A DNA stretch of 10,478 nt from Gammaproteobacteria bacterium (GTDB lineage Bacteria; Pseudomonadota; Gammaproteobacteria; DSM-16500), in contig SCTP01000216.1 in the NCBI GenBank assembly GCA_004322325.1, forward strand, positions 1 through 10,478, written 5' to 3'. The notes under the pieces were generated by a model. The model was given only the letters and a program-made list of their open reading frames with translations. It was not told the DNA's origin and did not search any database. Shown here piece after piece: positions 1-7,756 of the stretch. The position numbers and the translations under genes are program-made. Numbering within the stretch: position 1 is the stretch's first letter; each line of letters starts with the position of its first letter.

Positions 1-1497
1 ATTATCCAAAAAAGCACGATCATGACTCACGAGTAATAGGGTCCCTTGATATTCGCAAAGCAAGGCTTCCAATAATTCTAATGTTTCAATATCCAAATCA
101 TTTGTCGGCTCATCTAACACCAACAAATTAGCCGCTTGACTAAACAAGCGTGCCAGTAATAAACGATTACATTCACCGCCTGATAATGCTTTCACGGGTG
201 TTAATGCACGTTGCGGTGTAAATAAGAAATCGCCTAGATAACTAATAATATGACGCTTGCTGCCATTTATTTCTATCGTATCACTGCCTTGCACCACATT
301 TTCAGCCACGGTTTTTTCTAAATCAAGCGCAGCGCGCAATTGGTCGAAATAAGCAATTTTTAATTTCGTTCCTAGTGTGACTGTGCCTTGTTGTGGTGTG
401 ATATTGCCTAATAAAATGTTTAATAACGTCGTTTTACCCACACCATTCGGACCAATTAAGCCAATACGATCTCCACGCATGATGCGGATAGAAAAGTTAT
501 TGATAATAATATGATGCGTAACATGCTCCGCTTTAATCACCAAATGCCCCGATTTTTCCGCTTCACTTACATTAAATGAAACGGTACCCTGTACTTCCCG
601 ACGTCGAGCACGTTCTACACGCATGGCTTCCAATGCACGTACGCGGCCTTCATTGCGTGTACGGCGCGCTTTAATCCCTTGCCGAATCCATTTTTCTTCT
701 TGCGCTAATTTCTTGTCAAAATCCGCATTCTGTTTTGCTTCAGCGTGTAGCATTTCTTCTTTACGACGTAAAAAATTAGCATAATCGCCTGGCCACGAAG
801 TTAATTGACCCCGATCTAATTCAATGATGCGTGTGGCTAAGCGCTGTAACAATGCGCGATCGTGCGTAATAAATAATAAACCAATCTGACAATCAATTAA
901 TTGTTCTTCTAGCCATTGAATCGCTTCAATATCAAGATGGTTTGTTGGTTCATCTAGCAATAACAAATCGGGAGAAACCACTAATGCTCTTGCAAGTGCA
1001 GCTCGACGCTGCCATCCGCCAGATAATTCAGCGACTTTCAAATCAGGATTTAAGTCTAATCGACTCAGTACCGTTTTGATTTCTTGCTCAAAATGCCAAC
1101 CATTGCAAGCATCAATTTCATGTTGTAACTGTTCTAATTTTTTTAAATCTTCTTGAGTATGATTGCCGGCTAATTTTAATGTTAGATCATGATAAGCAGC
1201 GAGTAATTGTCCTGTTTTTGCCAAACCACTGGCAACATAGTCAAAAATAGTACCTGAAATAGAGGGAGGTAATTCCTGCGCAAGCCTCGCTAAACGCAAA
1301 TTAGGTTGACGCCATATCTGGCCGCTATCCGGTAATAATGTGCCTTCGATGATTTTTAATAACGATGACTTCCCTGCACCATTCCGGCCGATTAAACAAA
1401 CACGTTCTTTTGCCTCGATTTGCAGTTTTACGTGATCAAGTAAAACATCGAGACCAAAGGCGAGAGAGAGGTTGTCTAATGTGATTAAGTGGCTCAT
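1..1497 (-). CDS. uup: ABC-F family ATPase Uup (partial, C-terminal part beyond the left edge)
   Basis: The minus strand reads open from an ATG at 1497 to the window edge, giving 499 residues of a protein that is usually about 635 long. Two ABC ATPase domains are in tandem with no membrane segments. Domain 1 has Walker A GRNGAGKS (37-44), signature LSGGW (158-162) and Walker B LLLLDEPTNHLD (178-189). A basic, probably helical linker spans about 240-305. Domain 2 has Walker A GPNGVGKT (349-356), signature LSGGE (438-442), Walker B LLVLDEPTNDLD (458-469) and the switch histidine in SHD (491-493). LSGGW in the first domain and the short N-terminus match Uup better than EttA or YheS. ABC-F proteins are cytosolic, non-transport ATPases that act on ribosomes; Uup is also linked to stability of repeats and branched DNA. 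The C-terminal coiled-coil domain is expected off-window. The start fits the family, but no Shine-Dalgarno sequence precedes it. Confidence 0.93.
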   Translation of the reverse strand, partial: MSHLITLDNLSLAFGLDVLLDHVKLQIEAKERVCLIGRNGAGKSSLLKIIEGTLLPDSGQIWRQPNLRLARLAQELPPSISGTIFDYVASGLAKTGQLLAAYHDLTLKLAGNHTQEDLKKLEQLQHEIDACNGWHFEQEIKTVLSRLDLNPDLKVAELSGGWQRRAALARALVVSPDLLLLDEPTNHLDIEAIQWLEEQLIDCQIGLLFITHDRALLQRLATRIIELDRGQLTSWPGDYANFLRRKEEMLHAEAKQNADFDKKLAQEEKWIRQGIKARRTRNEGRVRALEAMRVERARRREVQGTVSFNVSEAEKSGHLVIKAEHVTHHIIINNFSIRIMRGDRIGLIGPNGVGKTTLLNILLGNITPQQGTVTLGTKLKIAYFDQLRAALDLEKTVAENVVQGSDTIEINGSKRHIISYLGDFLFTPQRALTPVKALSGGECNRLLLARLFSQAANLLVLDEPTNDLDIETLELLEALLCEYQGTLLLVSHDRAFLDN

Positions 1498-1505
1498 GGG
1501 ATGCA

Positions 1506-1533
1506 ATTATAGGGTAGGATGGGGCGTTTGCAA
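1506..1533 (-). promoter_or_regulatory. Predicted sigma-70 promoter of uup, giving a leaderless or near-leaderless mRNA
   Basis: On the minus strand TTGCAA (1528-1533) and a perfect TATAAT (1506-1511) are separated by 16 bp. Only 8 nt lie between the -10 box and the uup ATG at 1497, so transcription should begin about 1-3 nt before the start codon. This agrees with the absence of a ribosome-binding site there. TTGCAA is self-complementary and could also serve as a weak -35 for recQ, with CATCAT at 1551-1556 as a poor -10; that second use is only a possibility. Confidence 0.6.
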
Positions 1534-1586
1534 GTCTTTATCAATTATGGCATCATTTTTGGCTTTCACGTCCTCAGTATTCCATC

Positions 1587-3392
1587 ATGACATCAGCCCA
1601 AGAAATATTACGTACGATATTTGGTTATAACGAATTCCGCGGCAACCAAGCCGCGATTATTGATAACGTGATTCAAGGCCACGACGCGCTCGTCTTGATG
1701 CCGACGGGTGGTGGCAAGTCATTATGTTATCAAATTCCCGCGATGGTACGGATGGGTGTGGGTATTGTGGTATCGCCACTCATTGCCCTCATGCAAGATC
1801 AAGTGGAAGCTTTATTACAATTAGGCGTGAAAGCCGCTTTTTTAAATTCCAGTCTAGAGGCGGATCAGGCATGGCGGATAGAGCAAAAATTAGTCGATGG
1901 TCAATTAGATTTATTATACGTCGCTCCCGAACGATTACTGACTCCCCGCTTCTTACAATTACTCGAACAAACCCCGCTCGCCTTGTTTGCGATTGATGAA
2001 GCACATTGTGTATCGCAATGGGGACATGATTTCCGACCAGAATATGTGCAGCTCTCGCTGCTCCACGAGCGTTTTCCAGACGTGCCGAGAGTGGCTCTCA
2101 CCGCCACGGCTGATGAACCCACGCGACGTGAAATTATCGAGCGATTAGGTTTAACCGAGGCTAAGCAATTCACGTCCAGTTTCGATCGCTCCAATATTCA
2201 TTATCGAATTGTCCAAAAACAAAATCCGCGTGAACAATTGCAACGTTTTTTAGAAACGGAGCATCCAAATGATGCTGGCATTGTATATTGTTTATCCCGA
2301 AAACGTGTGGAAGAAACCGCCGCGTGGTTGCAGAGTAAAGGGTGGAATGCTTTTCCTTATCACGCGGGTTTAAGTAATGCCATACGACAAGAAAATCAGC
2401 AGCGTTTTATCCGCGAAGAAGGGAATATTATTGTGGCAACCGTCGCATTTGGCATGGGGATTGATAAACCAAACGTGCGGTTTGTGGCACACTTAGATTT
2501 ACCGAAAAGCATGGAAGGTTATTATCAAGAAACAGGACGGAGTGGGCGAGATGGCTTACCAGCCAATGCGTGGCTTGCTTACGGCTTAAGTGATGTCATT
2601 ACGTTGCGGTACATGCTCGATAGTTCCGAGGCAGATGAGCAGCATAAACGGTTGGAGCGGCGTAAGCTTGAAGCATTGCTAGGTTTTTGTGAAACCACCT
2701 TATGCCGACGCCAAGTATTGCTTCATTACTTTGGTGAATCGTACACAGCTCCTTGTCATCGTTGCGATAATTGCCTAGAACCGGTGGCGACATGGGACGG
2801 AAAAATTGCTGCGCAAATGGCTTTGTCGTGTGTCTATCGTACGGGGCAGCGTTTTGGTGTGAGGCATTTAATCGATGTATTGTTAGGCAAATTAACACCG
2901 CAAGTGCAGCGTTTTTTTCATCATAAAGTGTCTACGTTTGGGATTGGCCAAGACTACAGTGAATTGCAATGGCGCAGTATTTATCGGCAATTAGTCGCAG
3001 CTAATTTATTAACCGTTGATATGAGTGGCTATGGCAGCCTGCGATTAACAGAAAAATGTCAACCGTTATTACGCGGAGAACATACAATTGCTTTACGCAA
3101 AGATCCAGAAGTCTTCAAGAAAAAAACGAAAACATCTATTAAGCGTGAGCAAAAAACCGATGTCGTGCCGATAGATCATTTATGGCAGGCATTAAAAAAT
3201 AAGCGGTTAGAATTAGCAAAAGAACAAGGTGTGCCTCCTTATATTATTTTTCACGATAGTACCTTAATAGAAATGCACGCCAAGCAGCCCAAAACGCTGG
3301 ATGAATTTGCTGGTATGACAGGGGTGGGTGAGCGAAAGTTACAGCGATATGCCACTGCGTTTATCCAGATAATCTGTGAGTACCAAAGTTAG
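1587..3392 (+). CDS. recQ: ATP-dependent DNA helicase RecQ
   Basis: This is a 601-residue 3'-5' superfamily 2 DNA helicase acting in recombination and stalled-fork repair, with all three RecQ modules. The helicase core has a Q-motif-like FRGNQ (17-21), Walker A MPTGGGKS (38-45), DEAH (137-140), the RecQ aromatic-rich loop [13 protein letters not shown] (141-153), and motif [12 protein letters not shown] (314-323). The zinc-binding part carries the four expected cysteines, C373, C390, C393 and C396. A winged-helix RQC region runs from about 405 to 510. A C-terminal HRDC domain occupies about 528-598. Length and order match Escherichia coli RecQ (about 610 residues), with no missing catalytic residue. 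The gene diverges from uup across 89 bp. No clear Shine-Dalgarno sequence precedes the ATG, but the N-terminus begins just ahead of the conserved [10 protein letters not shown] block, so the start is reasonable. Confidence 0.97.
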   Translation: MTSAQEILRTIFGYNEFRGNQAAIIDNVIQGHDALVLMPTGGGKSLCYQIPAMVRMGVGIVVSPLIALMQDQVEALLQLGVKAAFLNSSLEADQAWRIEQKLVDGQLDLLYVAPERLLTPRFLQLLEQTPLALFAIDEAHCVSQWGHDFRPEYVQLSLLHERFPDVPRVALTATADEPTRREIIERLGLTEAKQFTSSFDRSNIHYRIVQKQNPREQLQRFLETEHPNDAGIVYCLSRKRVEETAAWLQSKGWNAFPYHAGLSNAIRQENQQRFIREEGNIIVATVAFGMGIDKPNVRFVAHLDLPKSMEGYYQETGRSGRDGLPANAWLAYGLSDVITLRYMLDSSEADEQHKRLERRKLEALLGFCETTLCRRQVLLHYFGESYTAPCHRCDNCLEPVATWDGKIAAQMALSCVYRTGQRFGVRHLIDVLLGKLTPQVQRFFHHKVSTFGIGQDYSELQWRSIYRQLVAANLLTVDMSGYGSLRLTEKCQPLLRGEHTIALRKDPEVFKKKTKTSIKREQKTDVVPIDHLWQALKNKRLELAKEQGVPPYIIFHDSTLIEMHAKQPKTLDEFAGMTGVGERKLQRYATAFIQIICEYQS

Positions 3393-3394
3393 GT

Positions 3395-3400
3395 TATAAT
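3395..3400 (+). promoter_or_regulatory. Candidate -10 box for the lipoprotein/binding protein/kinase cluster
   Basis: A perfect TATAAT starts 2 bp after the recQ stop codon and 32 bp before the next ATG. No convincing -35 hexamer lies 16-18 bp upstream, inside the end of recQ. It is therefore a plausible but incomplete promoter for the 3433 gene and perhaps for the two genes behind it. Confidence 0.4.
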
Positions 3401-3432
3401 AAAAGAATAGTGGCGATTAATAAGGAAATCCT

Positions 3433-3660
3433 ATGAAAATCAAATGGTTGATAATGACATGGCTTGCTTCCTTAGGATTGTTTACTGGTTGTACTCCCGT
3501 TCCATTGTCTCCTTGTCAGTCTCGTCCTCAAGTCTATCCTGAATGCCAACGCCATCGTTGCACACGTGATCATTCGTGTGGTAACTACTGGAGAACCACT
3601 TGCTACCCGGCTTGTAATGAGACAGGAGCTGATTTTTGTAGAAAGTTGATTAAGAAATAG
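3433..3660 (+). CDS. Small cysteine-rich lipoprotein, function unknown
   Basis: A 75-residue protein I cannot assign to a family. A lysine-containing N-terminus (MKIKW) and a hydrophobic stretch (about 5-19) end in the lipobox LFTGC, so signal peptidase II should cleave before C20 and leave a lipidated mature peptide of 56 residues. The mature part holds seven more cysteines (28, 38, 43, 49, 57, 61, 69) among polar and basic residues, suggesting disulfide bonds or metal binding in the periplasm. AAGGA at 3422-3426 lies 6 nt before the ATG and is a good ribosome-binding site, which supports a real gene despite its size. A TATAAT box lies just upstream. The next gene on the strand starts 69 bp later and also encodes a lipoprotein, so the two may be co-transcribed; a functional link is not shown. 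Confidence 0.72.
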   Translation: MKIKWLIMTWLASLGLFTGCTPVPLSPCQSRPQVYPECQRHRCTRDHSCGNYWRTTCYPACNETGADFCRKLIKK

Positions 3661-3729
3661 ACATTTTAGGATGTGTGTGATAGTAGTAGAGATAGCTGTG
3701 CATTACATGGATCGTAATAGGGTGAAAAG

Positions 3730-4737
3730 ATGATGCTACGCCAAGCCAAGTTGGTTTTCTTCTATAGCCTCATTTTACTTTGCTGCCTCCTGGTAGGTTG
3801 TTCAAAACCGTCAAAAACCATTCAAATGGGATATAACCCCTGGATTGGGGATCAACCCATTGTTATAGCACAAGAGAAGGGCTTCTTCAAAGACGAGGGA
3901 GTTGATGTAAAAGTTCATTATTTTACCGCCCTCTCTGATGTGATGACGAATTTTGCTGAAAATAAGATTGACGTCATGCTTTCCACTTTAAATGAAGCTT
4001 TATTACTTGTTGATAAGGGGGAAAAACTTAAGATTATATCATTAGTGGATTATTCAAATGGAGCAGATGCGATTATTGCAAAAAAATCTATTCGATCCAT
4101 TCGAGATTTAAAAGGTAAAAAAATTGGTGTTGAAATAGGTTCCATTTCCCATTTTACTGTGCTGAAAGCCCTCAAACAAGCCAACATAAGTAGCAATGAT
4201 GTCACCTTGGTGAATTTGTCCGTGCAAGAAGGGATGCAAGAATTTAAGAAAGGATCACTTGATGCGCTTGCAAGTTGGTCACCTTACATGGATCAAGCCA
4301 TTCAAGAAGGTGGTCATGTCATTTTTTCTAGTCGGGACATACCAGGAGAAATTATTGATGTGATTGTCATCCGGCAAAGTTTGCTGGATGAAGATCCTGA
4401 AGCCTGTTATAAAATTATTTCAGCTTATCTTAAGACACTAGCTTGGTTTGATAAGAATATTAATGAAGGATTGGAAATTATTTCAAAATCAATTAAAACA
4501 ATAACAATAGCTGAACTGAAGGAGCAATTGAAAGGAGTTAAATTAACAGGTCTCTCAGATAATTTAGTGGCTTTTGGTACACCACAGGCAAAAGGAACAA
4601 TTTATTCTGCTACACAATCCTTTGCGGATTTTCTTTTAGAACAGAAATTAATAGCCAATCCTATAAACACTGAGGAAATCATTTATCCAAACTTTATATG
4701 GGAATACCAAAAACAATATGCTATCAATTCGCAATAG
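3730..4737 (+). CDS. NMT1/THI5-like (SsuA/TauA-type) periplasmic substrate-binding lipoprotein
   Basis: A 335-residue type II periplasmic binding protein. The N-terminus is a lipoprotein signal: hydrophobic core about 8-20, then LLVGC with C24 as the lipidated cysteine, so it should be anchored in the cell envelope. The mature protein opens with MGYNPWIGDQPIVIAQEKG (33-51), followed by GFFKDEGVDV (51-60), ALSDVMTNFAENKIDVML (67-84) and RDLKGKKIGVEIGS (125-138). These are characteristic of the NMT1/THI5-like group that binds sulfonates, taurine, nitrate or thiamine precursors; the actual ligand cannot be read from the sequence. AGGGTGA (3719-3725) precedes two consecutive ATGs, and the second (3733) has the better spacing. 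No ABC permease or ATPase gene is nearby. The 3' end overlaps the following kinase gene by 20 bp, so translation is probably coupled and the protein is more likely a sensor subunit than a transport component. Confidence 0.88.
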   Translation: MMLRQAKLVFFYSLILLCCLLVGCSKPSKTIQMGYNPWIGDQPIVIAQEKGFFKDEGVDVKVHYFTALSDVMTNFAENKIDVMLSTLNEALLLVDKGEKLKIISLVDYSNGADAIIAKKSIRSIRDLKGKKIGVEIGSISHFTVLKALKQANISSNDVTLVNLSVQEGMQEFKKGSLDALASWSPYMDQAIQEGGHVIFSSRDIPGEIIDVIVIRQSLLDEDPEACYKIISAYLKTLAWFDKNINEGLEIISKSIKTITIAELKEQLKGVKLTGLSDNLVAFGTPQAKGTIYSATQSFADFLLEQKLIANPINTEEIIYPNFIWEYQKQYAINSQ

Positions 4738-6304
4738 TATAACCTATAAGCTTTTTATTTATATTTTCAGTATTTTTATCGTATTATTAGTTTCTTTTGC
4801 TTATGTTAATTATTATTTAACACGAGCTCGTTTGTATAGTCGCCTTGAGCTGCAAACCGAAACGCTATCGGAAGGGTTAAGCCATGCAGTTGAAGGATTT
4901 TTAGCATCCAATAATATGTATGCGATTCAACGTTTATTGGGGAATTTAGCAGCATCGAAAGAAGTTATTTCTATTTCCGTGATTAATCGAGATCACATTA
5001 TTTTAGCAGATTCTGATCCTAAATATATTGGTCAGCGTGTTGACGATCCTCTTATTATAGAAGTGTTAAAGAAAGAAAAAAATATGATTCGTTACATAGA
5101 CACTAGTGATAATAAAAAAGTGTTATTACTTATCAGACCTTTATATGGAAATCTGTACTCCTCATTATTAAGGTCGGCGGTAGTGGGGGTCGTATATGTA
5201 AAAATGAGCACCGAATCAATCAATGAAAAAATTAATCAAGACTTTTTATTTAATTTGTTGCTTATTATAATGGCCACCATTGGGGTGGTTGTTTATACCG
5301 TCGTTGTTTCAAGAAAATTGTTAATTAACCCCATAAAAATGATTGAACATTATGCTCGTTTAATTGCTAATGGAAATTTTGATGTAAAAATACCTAAAAT
5401 GTCCAACGATGAATTTGGTGATCTTGCGAAGCATTTAAATGAAATGACAGAAAAAATTATTGCTGCCAAGCAAGCAATTCAGTTATCAAGGCAAGCAGGT
5501 ATGGCTGAGATTGCGACGGGTATATTGCATAATGTTGGGAATGTATTGAATAGTATTAATGTGTCAGCTAGTTTGTTGAAAAAAAGATTAACAGAGTCGC
5601 CCCTCGGCCGTTTGCAAGATGTGTCACAATTGATGCAAGAGCATAATGCTGATATTGGTACTTATTTGACGACCGATCCAAAAGGCAAACATTTACCATC
5701 ATATCTCAAAGAATTAGCCAATTACTGGCAGGAAGAATGCCAATATTCGTTAGAAGAATATACAACATTACTAAAGAATATTGAGCATATTAAAGAAGTA
5801 ATTTCTATGCAACAATCTTTAGCTGGTTCAGGGGTGGCAATGGAATCGTTAAACTTGGCTGAAGTGGTAGATGATGCGATTAAAATAAGCATGATTGATT
5901 CTTATTCAAGCGATATTAAAATTATCAAAGAATATGATGGAGTAGAGACTATTTATACTGATAAGAATAAAATTCTACAGATTATTATTAATCTTATTAA
6001 AAATGCGAAAGAAGCTTTATCGTCTAGCCAGGAAGGCGAAAAATGTATTCTTGTGCGGATTAAACCCGCCGATGGGAATACCGTGAAAATCCAAGTTAGC
6101 GATAATGGAATGGGTATTATGCCGGATCATCTTGCGAATATTTTTTCGTATGGATATACCACTAAGAAAACAGGGCATGGATTTGGGCTGCACTCTTGTC
6201 TTTTTACGGCGAAAGAATTAAATGGTAACTTGGAGGTGGCAAGTGAGGGGCTAAATAAAGGCGCGACCTTTACGTTGATCATTCCATTGGGGAGTAAAAG
6301 TTAG
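4718..6304 (+). CDS. Membrane-bound sensor histidine kinase with HNVGN-type H-box
   Basis: A 528-residue inner-membrane kinase. Order: transmembrane helix about 11-31; periplasmic sensor region about 33-175, possibly Cache-like; second helix about 177-197; HAMP about 198-250; dimerisation helix with LHNVGNVLNSI (270-280), where H271 is the likely phosphorylated histidine; then a long helical segment with EHNADIGTYLTTDPKGK (308-324) and EHIKEVISMQQS (356-367), which I associate with this kinase subfamily. The ATP-binding domain follows: N box INLIKNAKEAL (424-434), G1 DNGMGI (462-467), F box IFSYGYTTKK (475-484) and G2 TGHGFGLH (485-492). The start lies inside the binding-protein gene (20-bp overlap); the nearest GGGA is 14 nt away, so coupled re-initiation is likely. 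No receiver domain and no adjacent response-regulator gene is present, so the phosphorylation partner is elsewhere. The gene ends 5 bp from the convergent toxin gene. Confidence 0.92.
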   Translation: MLSIRNSITYKLFIYIFSIFIVLLVSFAYVNYYLTRARLYSRLELQTETLSEGLSHAVEGFLASNNMYAIQRLLGNLAASKEVISISVINRDHIILADSDPKYIGQRVDDPLIIEVLKKEKNMIRYIDTSDNKKVLLLIRPLYGNLYSSLLRSAVVGVVYVKMSTESINEKINQDFLFNLLLIIMATIGVVVYTVVVSRKLLINPIKMIEHYARLIANGNFDVKIPKMSNDEFGDLAKHLNEMTEKIIAAKQAIQLSRQAGMAEIATGILHNVGNVLNSINVSASLLKKRLTESPLGRLQDVSQLMQEHNADIGTYLTTDPKGKHLPSYLKELANYWQEECQYSLEEYTTLLKNIEHIKEVISMQQSLAGSGVAMESLNLAEVVDDAIKISMIDSYSSDIKIIKEYDGVETIYTDKNKILQIIINLIKNAKEALSSSQEGEKCILVRIKPADGNTVKIQVSDNGMGIMPDHLANIFSYGYTTKKTGHGFGLHSCLFTAKELNGNLEVASEGLNKGATFTLIIPLGSKS

Positions 6305-6309
6305 AAGGG

Positions 6310-7260
6310 TTATTTTAAAGCGTCAATTACTGTTTTGCTGATCTTTTCTAAAGTTTGTATGGCATTATTATAATCTTGTACAGATATATCATCATAAACC
6401 ATGGTTTCAATAAATTCTTGATAGCGTGTTTTCCAGGAAGATTTATTTTTTAATGTATCCAATGATTTTTGAATTTCAAAGCTGGGATCAGCTGAGTATT
6501 CAGGATGTTGAGTTTTAAATTGTTGAGCATCATAATTAATAATTGTTTTGGCTAACTTAAAAAAATTATCATTAATTTTATCAGCGTGTTTAATAGCATT
6601 CAAGTCATAAACATGGCGTACTAAAGTTGGATCGTCGTAATGATATTGACGCTCAATGGCCATAACGCGGCGAGTAAGGCCTACCCATTTTTCAATAGCT
6701 GTTTCGTCTATCGATATGCAGTGTGTTGAGGTTGGTTCGAATAAGGCGGGTATTTTCAAGGTATTTTCAATTAATGTTTTAATAAATAAATTTTCAGTAG
6801 CGAGACGAATATCGGATAAGGTGAATTCTAGCAAAATATGGGGTCTTAAGATGGTTTGAGTAGAAAAAGAAGAAGGGTAGTGCAATTCAATACGTGAATA
6901 TTTGCCATTATTTCGTGCGGCAGTTTCGCCTATCTTAAGATCAAGAAATTCTAAAGCAGACATGATTTGTGATCGGAATTGTTTTAATTCTTTAAAAAAA
7001 CGGGTATTGCTGAAATTTTTGTCTGTTTGTTTGCTTTGAATTTTGAAGTCCACGTCTTCTGACATGCGTTTTACCAGTTTATGGCCTTTTGCTAAGCAAG
7101 TGCCGCCAGCGAACACTAATCGGAAATATTCGTTTTCGACGTTAGAAAGAGCATGAATCACGCGGGTGACGTGATAGTCTTTTTCGATAAACGCTTCTTG
7201 TAGAGCAATATGCTGTCGTGTTGCTGAAATTAAATCTTTTAAATCTTTTTTATTTAGCAT
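6310..7260 (-). CDS. AbiEii/AbiGii-family nucleotidyltransferase toxin (type IV toxin-antitoxin)
   Basis: A 316-residue protein of the AbiEii/AbiGii group (DNA polymerase beta-like nucleotidyltransferase fold). Motif I is visible as AGGTCLAKG (51-59) followed by RMSEDVDFKI (65-74), giving the GGT turn and the acidic pair D69/D71 expected to bind metal. LLEFTLSD (143-150) follows. The later motifs appear as EKWVGLTRR (190-198), with K191 and R197/R198, and RHVYDLNAI (215-223), with D219. In characterised systems the toxin transfers nucleotides onto tRNA or similar acceptors and blocks growth, giving phage abortive infection or plasmid stabilisation; the target here is unknown. Its start overlaps the end of the upstream antitoxin gene by 11 bp, the standard arrangement. 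All four motif regions look intact, so it is probably active. The gene is AT-rich and converges on the kinase with a 5-bp gap. Confidence 0.9.
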   Translation of the reverse strand: MLNKKDLKDLISATRQHIALQEAFIEKDYHVTRVIHALSNVENEYFRLVFAGGTCLAKGHKLVKRMSEDVDFKIQSKQTDKNFSNTRFFKELKQFRSQIMSALEFLDLKIGETAARNNGKYSRIELHYPSSFSTQTILRPHILLEFTLSDIRLATENLFIKTLIENTLKIPALFEPTSTHCISIDETAIEKWVGLTRRVMAIERQYHYDDPTLVRHVYDLNAIKHADKINDNFFKLAKTIINYDAQQFKTQHPEYSADPSFEIQKSLDTLKNKSSWKTRYQEFIETMVYDDISVQDYNNAIQTLEKISKTVIDALK

Positions 7261-7678
7261 TGATATTTTTCTCGAATAGTAGTTGATTGTTTCTATAACC
7301 GATACGACGTCGACAACGACTTTTAAGTTTTATGATATTTTTCACCGGAACTTGGGTGGATTTACCTTCGTTATAAGCTTTTTCAGCGCTACCAGGTTCA
7401 AATGAAATACCTAAACGTTTTAGAGCTTCTCGAAACGCAGCATCAGTACCATTTTTTATAAGAGGGATGTCTGTAAATTTAGATGTGTAGGCTTTTGCGT
7501 AAATACCTGAGCCTATTTTTACTAATTTCTTTTTCTTGATCAGAGAGCTTAAAGCACGGCTTACCTGTCTATATGACCCAATATCGTTCAAATCCTTACG
7601 CAATAAAATGTTACTGCGTATCGACTTTAATCGATTAAGTGCTTGATATTCGATACTTTGTTCATATTTTACTTTCAT
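7250..7678 (-). CDS. AbiEi-like antitoxin (DUF6088-type winged-helix protein)
   Basis: A 142-residue, lysine- and arginine-rich protein upstream of, and overlapping by 11 bp, the AbiEii-type toxin gene. Residues about 8-62 form the N-terminal winged helix typical of AbiEi-like antitoxins: a helix, then DLNDIGSYRQVSRALSSLIK (29-48) as the recognition region and a wing ending in KLVKIGSGIYAKA (51-63). The C-terminal part (about 75-142) ends with a basic run SRCRRR (120-125). It is shorter than the AbiEi proteins of about 200 residues and fits the short DUF6088 type. In type IV systems the antitoxin does not bind the toxin directly, and its winged helix represses its own promoter. The ribosome-binding site is poor. 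A promoter inside two direct repeats lies directly upstream, consistent with autoregulation. Confidence 0.85.
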   Translation of the reverse strand: MKVKYEQSIEYQALNRLKSIRSNILLRKDLNDIGSYRQVSRALSSLIKKKKLVKIGSGIYAKAYTSKFTDIPLIKNGTDAAFREALKRLGISFEPGSAEKAYNEGKSTQVPVKNIIKLKSRCRRRIGYRNNQLLFEKNINAK

Positions 7679-7686
7679 GGATAGAT

Positions 7687-7755
7687 CGCCAATTTAGGAC
7701 ATATAATTTAGTATAACAGGTAAAATTTAATCGTCAATATAAGACATATAATTTT
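7687..7755. repeat. Two 24-bp imperfect direct repeats flanking the abiE promoter (candidate operator)
   Basis: Copy 1 is 7687-7710 and copy 2 is 7732-7755; they match at 20 of 24 positions, share the 13-bp core GACATATAATTT plus flanks CG.CAAT.TA, and are offset by 45 bp. Copy 2 contains the -35 box of the operon promoter and copy 1 covers the predicted transcription start. AbiEi-type antitoxins are known to bind paired repeats in their own promoter, so this is the likely binding site; the assignment is by analogy. Confidence 0.7.
7710..7737 (-). promoter_or_regulatory. Promoter of the abiE-like operon
   Basis: On the minus strand, -35 TTGACG (7732-7737) and -10 TATACT (7710-7715) are 16 bp apart, and a TG one base before the -10 makes it an extended -10 promoter. 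Transcription should start near 7703, about 25 nt ahead of the antitoxin ATG at 7678. The -35 box lies inside one direct repeat and the -10 box touches the other. Confidence 0.75.
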
Positions 7756-7756
7756 A

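Noticed and set aside
1724..2194. Three overlapping reading frames of 71-97 codons on both strands
   Set aside because: All lie within the conserved helicase core of recQ and resemble no protein family.
2599..2898. Minus-strand reading frame of 99 codons
   Set aside because: It is antisense to the zinc-binding and early RQC parts of recQ, has an unnatural composition, and shows no domain.
6305..6309. Shared terminator between the kinase and toxin genes
   Set aside because: The gap is only 5 bp and no stable hairpin with a T-run is visible around either stop codon.
6656..6859. Plus-strand reading frame of 67 codons
   Set aside because: It is antisense to the AbiEii-like toxin gene between its conserved motifs and has no initiation signal.
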